64,000 bases of DNA from Symbiodinium sp. CCMP2592 (Eukaryota; Sar; Dinophyceae; Suessiales; Symbiodiniaceae), in the NCBI GenBank assembly GCA_905221615.1, contig CAJNDT010004879.1, positions 531,520-595,519 on the forward strand, read 5' to 3'. Position numbers and translations under genes: made by a program. The notes beneath the pieces were generated by a model, which worked only from the letters and a program-made list of their open reading frames with translations, was not told the origin of the DNA and did no database searches. Each line of letters starts with the position of its first letter. Position 1 is the first letter of the stretch. Shown piece after piece: positions 43,446 through 50,762 of the stretch.

Positions 43446-46400
43446 CAGATTTGGGGGAACGCCTCTTTCCGCGCCGAATAGGGGCCTCTCCGACAGACTG
43501 CTCGCGGACCGCGGTGGGGTAGGCCTTCGGGCCAAGGGTCTTTCGAGGCCCTAGACCCTCAGCAAGCAAGCAAGCAAGAGAGGTTGTGGCTCAAGTGCTG
43601 CACCTTTGCTGGGAGCCCTGTCCCAATCCTTGCATCGGGGAGGCACGGGGTTGCCCTGAGGCTGTGCCTTCAGGGGGAGCTCCCGTTGCCTTTCCCAGCG
43701 GTGCTTGAGCAAACATATCTGTTGCCGCTTTGCTTCAGGAAACGCGAGCCATAATCGACGGCGGGGGCGCGGGGCGGGAAAGTGTGGAATACTGGCAGCT
43801 CCAGCTCTGACATGCACGTGGTAGGTCCTAACAACGGCGCCAGCCGCGGCACATCGCCAAATTTGACACGCGCAAAATGCCCCGAGCGGAGTCCGTGGGG
43901 TTCGCAGCTTCGCGGGCGCAGTTGCTCGCAGCTTTGGTAGCTCCGTTAGTTTACTGATTTGTGATTTATTGTTGATGTGTGACACCGACGCGCACAGATG
44001 TAATGGATATGGTACAGTATTCTGTTTTTCTGTTTATGTATATGCATGTGTGTTTCTGTACATGTATACGTACTTGCGTGCAAACAGTCGAGCCTCCAAT
44101 TATCACGTGGACTCAGACGTTCTAAGCTGAGATACCTGGCCCAAGAATAAGTAACCATCCATATGACGTCACTTCAAGTAAAAGATGAGACCCCCTTAAT
44201 TGAGACGATAACAAAGGCATGGCTGTGATTTGGCAGCCAGGGTGCTGAATAAAGTTGCAATTGATTGGAAATCGTTTGCAGAGATAGAGAACAAGCACAT
44301 GCAAGTCTGTGTAGAATGTAGGTATGTGTATGTATGTTTATATGTTATGTCGATTGGCCTGTTAAATGCCGGCACCTCACAGTTTAAACTGGGTCTGCCT
44401 ATAACGTAAGCAAGACTGTGTATTCTGTAGAGTGGGAAGATTGAAGCACAACTTGCCCTACCGATTCTGCATGAGACACAGTGCCAACAGGCCTAGTCTA
44501 TGCACGTGAACTGTGTTCGTTGATTTCGCTTCTCTACGTTACGAGAGGTACATAGTCGAAATTGACCAGAGAGGTTAAAGCAACTGCGTTGGATTTCTAG
44601 TACGTTCGGTAGACTGCTTGCCACTGCTTGGATGGAGGGTACGACCTCGTTGAACCTGGACATACTGCATGAGAAAAACTGAACCCAACCCTTATCATTT
44701 ACATATACATTCTTCTCGCCGGCTTAGCTTTCTTTCGCCGGGACAGACTTCATAAGACCAAGAGTTCTGACGGCTAGAAAGTCATATTCGAACTATGCTA
44801 AATTCGTTGTTTCGTTTGTGCTCTGGCCTGTGTAAAACTTCGAGGTTTGCTCTTTTTCGTTTTCACTGAAATCATAGTTGACCACTTCGGCTAAACCACA
44901 GTGATCTCACAAGGCAGCACTGCTTGCACATACTTGCGTGTACTATAGACCGAAAACAATGCCTTCTTCCCCGGAGTCACATAAACTTCGCGAAAAAGGC
45001 AGGCCGAACCGTACTTAACCAAACGCAACTCTAACTTGCCGGCCACTGTGATTGAATCGGGGAAGCAGCACGACCTAGCACCGATATTCATTGTGTGCGT
45101 CTTCGGAGATTCGAAGCGGGCTGTTTGGGAGGATTGCCGACAAGTTTTGAGGGTAGTAGAAAGACGATTTGGCATTCTGCTAGACCTCGTTCGGAGTCAC
45201 CGCAGGAATGGTAGAAAGCCAGCCCACTACCGAAACCAGGATTGCAAAAGCCAGACAAACAAACCAAGAAAGCACACAACCACCGACAAGCGAAGAAGCC
45301 TAGAAAGCAAGGGTCATTATACCTTGGAGCCGGGAGTGTGGAAGTATTCTGGATGTGTTTGGGTTGGTGTGTTGTACAGAGTTGCTTGCGTGCTTTCATT
45401 TTGTAGGTGGTGAGTGCGGTTCAGGTGTTTTTGTTCGGGGTTTAATTCTGCAATGTTTGAACTGATACGGCTAATTTTGGCTGGTCTAGTTCATGCTGTT
45501 TCTCTGTATTATAGATTGCTTGACCATCTTTTGTTGGCGTGAATTGCCGCATATTCTTCCGTGTCTGCCTTGGCTAGACTTGAAATGAGGGTCTCTGCCA
45601 AAGAGAAACAGGAACACAGGATGAGACTGAACCTCGGACTCCCACATGCAATCCCATGACAGTCGCACTGTAACGTGATTTCGTTTTTTGACTTGAGCTT
45701 CAGTATCACTTTGGTTGAAGAATTTATGCATCTGCATCTCTCCTTCGAGATGGGCGCACGCGCATCTGCACGTTTGCAAAGTTTTATTTAATAGTTATTT
45801 ATCTAGGTTTGCTTTCCTGGAGCCAACAGGGAGGTAGATGTGCCGGTGCATAAGGCATAAGGTGTCCACATGCACATGTGCAGTGTTGAGCTGGCACTGG
45901 ACAGCGAGGTGGATGACTTCACGAAAGGTGCCCTTGTGACGAAAGAAGACCTGGCAAAAGTTGAGTTGTACGGTTGCACGGTTGCATTGCGGGAGGTTCG
46001 AGCCAAATGTCTCAAGATGAACGAGTGCATTCTGAATATCCACATGTCTCTGCAACTTGTTCTTGAAGAGATGTGTGCGGTCATCCACCGGAAGAATCAA
46101 TCAAATGACGATGGTCAAAGTGCCTCTGGTGTACTGCATATCGACGGCATGGAGTATGATCCGAGCACTTTACGACCGGAGGCGGAGAGAGCTGTCATGG
46201 AAATGGGCAAGTGGTCTGGCGAAGGCAGCCTTCCACAGATTCTCAACATGGGGACTCTTTTTGTTAGTGCCGGCACCGGGAAGATCGACGTCTCCGGAGA
46301 CGAAGTCGTCGGCTTTGGGACAGCCTTCCGAGCGGAAGTTCAGATTGGTGATATCATCATAGTCGAACCCCTGGTCGCCCAGAAACATGGAGACTTTGCA

Positions 46401-47176
46401 TCAAAGAAAACCTTCGCGATGGCGGTCACTGTTGTCCTGTCGCAAACGCGGCTCAAAGTGGCAACGTTTGTGACGGATTCCTTGCCCGATCACATGGTTT
46501 TCGTCGTTGCCAGGTTTCAGAAGGTGGTGCAGATACCACCACCCAACACACCTTTCTCTGGTATGACAGCACACGAGCCGAAGCAACTGTCACCCAGAAG
46601 CTCGCAGTGTTGGTTCGAATGGGATCTCAAGACGCAAAAACGCGACATGGTAAATTTGCAGGAGGCGGAGGCACACCACTCGTACCTCAAGAGGCTCAAG
46701 AAACAAGCCGAGTTTGAGCTGCTCACCGTGCTTGAACGCCCACTTTTGAGAATGTGCTTCCAAGCCTTGAAGTCGCAGGTCCGACTCCGACAAAAGACTG
46801 TATCTTTATTGTGGTAAGCTTGTGTGAAGACGTTTGCCTAGGATCTCGTGTCACAGCTCACGCATTGCATGTGCCTTGCGTCATAAGACGTGGCGCAGCG
46901 GTGCTTTGAGTCACTCTCCCTAGGTTTAGCCGAGCAATGCCCTCGGTAGTTTCATTTGGAGGTCAATTGAAGAGACGGGCCGCCAAAAGCAACAAAGCGC
47001 CACGCCGAGCATGCAAGTGGGAAGGATTTCCAGCCCGGGCTGCAGCACGCAATGTCGTGCTGGGTTCTCGCAAGCGACATGTTACTGAGGTTCTGCGGAC
47101 TGGCAGCTTGGACGGATTCACGGATTGGCTCGAGGTTAGTCTTACTCGTAAACAACAAGTATCTCGTAGAATGTAG
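37691..47176 (+). CDS. Two-domain voltage-gated cation channel with N-terminal beta-sandwich and C-terminal EF-like/beta region
   Basis: Exons inferred: 37691-41025, 42824-42954, 45862-46813 and 46924-47176, giving 1,556 residues in phase. An in-frame TGA lies just before the ATG. Residues 115-280 look like a LamG/ConA-type sandwich. Domain I: S1-S3 about 307-393, S4 with Arg/Lys at 405, 408, 411, 414, 417, 420 and 423, pore QLSTFDKW (487-494), S6 about 510-540. An EF-hand-like linker lies at 580-640. Domain II: S4 with Arg/Lys at 910, 913, 916, 919, 922 and 925, pore VTTFDRW (993-999), S6 about 1012-1036. The later exons add an EF-like helix pair (KVDHGRTGLVT) and a GTxF..E..VGD beta domain. 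Topology is that of two-pore or half four-domain Ca/Na channels; the selectivity Asp is seen in both pores. Introns begin GC (41026), GT (42955) and GT (46814). The joining of exons 1 to 2 and 2 to 3 is inference. Confidence 0.65.
41236..41380. repeat. (TAG)n microsatellite, left array
   Basis: Almost pure AGT/TAG triplets with some GGT and AGC. Directly abuts the inverted-repeat element at 41389. Confidence 0.9.
41389..42092. mobile_element. Candidate small inverted-repeat element inside a TAG microsatellite
   Basis: A perfect 20-bp inverted repeat bounds 704 bp: left arm 41389-41408 (starts GCGCGCCTCC), right arm 42073-42092 (its reverse complement). Weaker similarity continues inward. Both arms abut same-orientation (TAG)n arrays within about ten bases. 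The inside is G-run rich (41450-41475) and has a 62-bp direct repeat (41564-41625 and 41821-41882). There is no transposase frame, so it would be non-autonomous. It could also be a segment captured between expanding microsatellites. Confidence 0.45.
42098..42530. repeat. (TAG)n / AGC / GTC triplet array, right
   Basis: TAG, AGC, GTC and GGT triplets, with a short non-repeat break near 42405-42445. Same strand sense as the left array. Long frames of Ser, Val or Tyr across it are artefacts. Confidence 0.9.
42967..43008. repeat. (GA)n microsatellite
   Basis: About 20 GA units, starting only 12 bp after the inferred splice donor at 42955. Confidence 0.85.
43503..43578 (+). repeat. Dispersed repeat family, copy C
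   Basis: Same ordered blocks as copies A and B, ending in AGCAAGCAAGCAAGC. It lies in a large intron of the channel gene, 60 bp downstream of a (GA)n tract at 43416-43446, and shares the GGGGGAACG block upstream (about 43453) with copy A. Confidence 0.75.
46814..46923 (+). other. Intron 3 of the channel gene
   Basis: 110-bp GT-AG intron: TTGTG/GTAAGC to CCCTAG/GTTTAGC. Joining restores Trp (TG+G) and continues into the frame of 46937 with no stop. Unspliced, the frame would stop at once (TGGTAA). Confidence 0.7.
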
Positions 47177-47184
47177 TGGTCAGC

Positions 47185-49596
47185 ATGTCGGTCATTCGAG
47201 ATGGGGATGCTGCGCCTGTTTGGCAAATGGTTTTCGCTGCTCTATTGGTCATCGGTCTGCCAGAGTCTGTTGCTCTGGTGGCTTTTTCCAGCATGGGGGC
47301 TGCACCACAAGTTGCTGAGCACATGGCGAACAGCACAGCTGACCTGGCAGGTAACGGAATGGCTGGGATGTGTGCAATTCTGTTAGCTTTTGCTTTTGTG
47401 ATTGATGCTCATCGTCGGCCAATCTGCATTAGACTGACGGTAGCACTTCTGTCCACTTGCTGCTTCTTAGCAGCAGCAACACTAAAGTACATCAGCTACC
47501 CGTGGCTGGGTGGTTTCGTGTGCTTCGGCGTGGCAGTGGCGTCAGTTGCCTATATTCGTGTGCACCACTTTAAGCCAGCGACGGTTCCTGGCCAAGACTT
47601 TTTCGGTGCAGTTGCCATGAGTTTCGTAGTTGCTGCGTTTCTGCTCATATCCACTTGGATTGGGTGGCAAGGTGTCACCGAGAACACTTGGAGCTCGTCA
47701 ACGAGAAGTCGCCTCGCGATCAACAATGGGGCTGTGTACAGCTATATATATGGAAATGCATCGTGGGAGTTCCAGAACTACTGCAGCATTAATGGTACCA
47801 GCATAAGTTTACCAACGACTTTGGCGGATGATGAAGCCGCAGCCATAGAATCAGCATGCCAGAAGTCGGAGACAGTTTGGTTCCTGCAGTGGGCCGCACC
47901 TTGTGCTTTGGGAATTTGCAACTCCGTAGTCGCCGGAGTATGTTGGGTTTTTGCCAAAGCAGCTTCTGCTCTCGAGCTTGAACGAGAGGGCGATGCGCAG
48001 CATTTCCAGAAAGTTCTCAAATTATGTGCATCACTGATTGTCCTTATGCTCGGAATGATGTACAGTGCTCAGTACGTCTCCGGTGCAGATGTTACTGTAA
48101 GCTCTGCGTTGCTTGCACTCGGAGCCGGATCCATGACGGCGATTTTGCTGTTCATGTTACTCGAGTTTGGATTCGAAAGACTTCACCAAAGTACTCAAGA
48201 AGATGGCTTGACCAAAAGCTTGATTTCAATAGCCAAGTCTGACTGGATGAAGGCCTTGGTCATTGGTGGCCTCAATGTGTTCGTTCCCACACTGGCCATA
48301 CTAGATAGGCTCAGGCAGAAAATCCGACGCTGCACAGGTCTGGCTCCCAGCGATGATACTTCTCCATTTACCAAGGAAGGTCGTCAGATCATTGTCGAGA
48401 TGAGCAAGTGGACTTGGTGCAGCATTTTTCTGAAGATCGTCGTGCTGGGAGAAATTTTCGTTGCGTTAATTGTCGGCATGAAGGTCACCTACGTGTTCTT
48501 TTCCTGGTTGAACGAGACACTGGCTGCTGCAGAGTTGCCGTTCGCAGTTTTGGCAGTCTTGGTGCTGGGCGTCGCCTTGGTGATGTTCCTATGTCCGATC
48601 GTACCTGGGAGCGCTGTGTATTTGTTCTCTGGTGTGATCTTTGGCGCGCAGTCACAGCTGCCAGGATCAGTCGGATTTCCTCTTGGAGTCATCTCTGCTT
48701 CTGCCTTAAGTTCTTTAGCCAAGATGATTGCTTGCTGCCTGCAGTACGGCTTGGGCTATATGATGGGAAGGTCAGTCAAAGTACAACAGTTCGTTGGCGT
48801 TGACAAGGTGTCAATTCGAGCAATGGAGCAGATTCTCAAGCAAAATGGCTTGAAACCTGACAAAGTTGGCATTCTTGTAGCTGGTCCGGATTGGCCCACG
48901 AGCGTTCTTTGCGGCATTCTGAGGCTGAACATCCCCCAAATGCTGCTAGGAACCACCCCGGTTATTCTGGTAAGCATCGCACCACAAGTACTCGTGGGTG
49001 CATTTCAGACACTGGCAGACGGTAAATCGGGCATTATGGGCATGGTTTCCAGCTCTGTTACTATGGCAGCAGCTATTGTTCAGGCACTTGCCATGTTCTT
49101 CGTCAGTTATCGGATCATGAAGGTCATTGAGGAGGATGGTCCAACCCTTGCTATGCCACGCCCAGAACATGATGCGGTTGCAGAACTCACTCGCAAAGAG
49201 GCTGTGTACACCGAGGCATTACGCAATGCTAGTGAGTGGACAAATATGAAGTGTGGTCAGAAGTTCCTCGCATTCACTTCAGCAGCGTGCTTGCTGCTGG
49301 CAGGCTTCCTCCTATCCACCGACTTCATACTTAGCGAAAAGTTTTGCTTCAGAAGCTTCAGCATCACGAGCAGCATCGGTGCAGCAATTGAACTGGGCGG
49401 CTTAAATGGCAACGTGGCGAATCTTGTCATGTTCGCAGGCTGGCTGGCATTGGGCATCGCGTTTGCTGGGTTTCTGTTGCATGTGGTTCTTTCAAAATGG
49501 CTTGCCCATGCTGCTCGATCTCACCTCCGCAGAGATTCCCCGGATCAGCCGAAGGGCTCAACCATTGGGAGGCCTCTGAAACGAGACACAGAGTGA
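47185..49596 (+). CDS. Polytopic membrane protein with VTT (SNARE-associated / DedA-type) domain
   Basis: From the ATG at 47185 the frame gives 803 residues. Hydrophobic segments lie at about 12-38, 60-75, 85-130, 140-160, 230-260, 280-330, 355-372 and 410-440. A VTT-type core spans about 450-605: CPIVPGSAVYLFSGVIFG (about 470-487), then a Gly-rich LGYMMGR helix region and an IPQMLLG...P motif. Family members (TMEM41/TMEM64/VMP1, DedA) act in lipid scrambling and vesicle or membrane homeostasis. Two more hydrophobic spans lie at about 697-715 and 745-770. The ATG is 9 bp after the stop of the upstream channel frame. Alternatively a 35-bp intron (47135-47169, GTTAGT to CGTAG) would fuse both proteins in phase. 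I slightly favour a separate gene, because the first span follows the Met closely. Confidence 0.65.
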   Translation: MSVIRDGDAAPVWQMVFAALLVIGLPESVALVAFSSMGAAPQVAEHMANSTADLAGNGMAGMCAILLAFAFVIDAHRRPICIRLTVALLSTCCFLAAATLKYISYPWLGGFVCFGVAVASVAYIRVHHFKPATVPGQDFFGAVAMSFVVAAFLLISTWIGWQGVTENTWSSSTRSRLAINNGAVYSYIYGNASWEFQNYCSINGTSISLPTTLADDEAAAIESACQKSETVWFLQWAAPCALGICNSVVAGVCWVFAKAASALELEREGDAQHFQKVLKLCASLIVLMLGMMYSAQYVSGADVTVSSALLALGAGSMTAILLFMLLEFGFERLHQSTQEDGLTKSLISIAKSDWMKALVIGGLNVFVPTLAILDRLRQKIRRCTGLAPSDDTSPFTKEGRQIIVEMSKWTWCSIFLKIVVLGEIFVALIVGMKVTYVFFSWLNETLAAAELPFAVLAVLVLGVALVMFLCPIVPGSAVYLFSGVIFGAQSQLPGSVGFPLGVISASALSSLAKMIACCLQYGLGYMMGRSVKVQQFVGVDKVSIRAMEQILKQNGLKPDKVGILVAGPDWPTSVLCGILRLNIPQMLLGTTPVILVSIAPQVLVGAFQTLADGKSGIMGMVSSSVTMAAAIVQALAMFFVSYRIMKVIEEDGPTLAMPRPEHDAVAELTRKEAVYTEALRNASEWTNMKCGQKFLAFTSAACLLLAGFLLSTDFILSEKFCFRSFSITSSIGAAIELGGLNGNVANLVMFAGWLALGIAFAGFLLHVVLSKWLAHAARSHLRRDSPDQPKGSTIGRPLKRDTE

Positions 49597-49942
49597 GACG
49601 GGGAACAGTTTGCAAGAGCTTCGCATTTTCACCCCTCCAGCACAGTTTAGATTGACACATGTACAGTACGACTTCACTGTCAGACCAAAAAGCTTGAAGA
49701 ATCTTGTGGAGTTAAAATCTCACAAAGGCCCTTCGGGAAATTGATGGCCGGCAAAGTGGGTCGGTGTTGGTCTGTAGGAAAGATAAGAATGGTGAATGTG
49801 GCATGTCTTTTTCGGAAAGCACGGCGCAAGGAAAGCAAGAGGAGAAGTAGTTCGTGCAGATTGCAGGCCCCAGCTCTCGGTTTCCGTCAACCTAGAACAT
49901 CTCCGTCTCTAGCACTTGAGCACCGCACAGCCTAAGCACAGT
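49597..49942. other. Intergenic spacer
   Basis: About 345 bp with no coding signal. Several AG dinucleotides precede the next ATG and could be trans-splice acceptors. Confidence 0.4.
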
Positions 49943-50273
49943 ATGGGTTTTGCTCATCTCCGTCTCTTGGTCTTGGCTCTTGCAGCCGCGGAGGCCTGGG
50001 CCTCGGCCTGCCTCTCCGGTGAGCAGTGAGAGCAAAAATGAGTGAGACATGTGAGACTCTAAGGATCTCAAAGACAGCCACTTGGCCAGGGCCTCGGACT
50101 TGGCATGCTTTGGAAAACTGCCGATTGGCTCAACTACTAAGGAGTTTGACTGCAAATGCTGGGCTGCTCAGGCGGGCCTTCCAAACTTCAGCATGGGTTG
50201 GGAAGCTTGCCCAGCATGGACTTGCGGTATGCTGGAAGCGAAGCATGGGACGTGGTGTACTGAGAGATGCTGA
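49943..50273 (+). CDS. Small secreted Cys-rich protein related to the Cys/Trp repeats
   Basis: ATG at 49943 opens a classic signal peptide: MGFAHLRLLVLALAAAEA, then WASACLS, ending at a GTGAGC donor after 50018. After CTACTAAG, 50142-50273 encodes EFDCKCWAAQ, AGLPNFSMGW, a Cys-bearing insert, EAKHGTWCTERC and a stop. FDC, AGLPNFSMGW and EAKHGTWC match, in order, FDC, AGxxNWxxGW and xxKKxWCC of the repeat family, with two insertions between them. The two exons do not join in phase directly, so at least one small exon between 50019 and 50141 is missing. Likely secreted or luminal; function unknown. Confidence 0.45.
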
Positions 50274-50459
50274 GAGTATCGATTCCATGTGCCAGGCCAG
50301 TGACAAAGAATTCGGTTGACAACACACTGTCCTGTTCGTGCTGTACAGTTTGCAAACTGTTGCGTTCATGGCAGCGTTGACTGCGCATGTTAACAGTGAT
50401 GAGATTCGCAAGGGCAGGTGGGCTTTCAGCGGAAGTTCCTAGAGCAATCACAACTTGGA

Positions 50460-50489
50460 TATATATATAGATATAGATATAGATATAGA
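50460..50489. repeat. (ATAGAT)n / (AT)n microsatellite
   Basis: Short AT run followed by about four ATAGAT units. Confidence 0.8.
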
Positions 50490-50762
50490 GTTGGCGCTGG
50501 ACTGCGGGCTTGATGTTGAGCGTGTCTCATGAGAACTCACTCGTTCCAGGGGCAATGTGCGTCCAATCCGTTCGGAGCTGAGAGAGGACGAACCTCGCCT
50601 GGGACAGCTTGTGCTTCAGCCGAGGTCCTTTATGCTCGCCAGCTGCGCAGCATCCTGTGCTCGGCATCAGGCGTCCGAGGTGCATAACGGGCACTTAGCA
50701 TCTGTCTGAGTAAGAAGCTTTCGAAGCCCATTCATGTTGCATGTGCGGGAATAAACTGACAG

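Larger units (their letters stand above)
42955..45861 (+). other. Intron 2 of the channel gene
   Basis: Inferred 2.9-kb intron from a GTTTGT donor to ATAAG. It contains (GA)n tracts at 42967-43008 and 43416-43446 and copy C of the dispersed repeat. 43,600-45,860 shows nothing else that I recognise. Additional small exons could be present. Confidence 0.35.
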
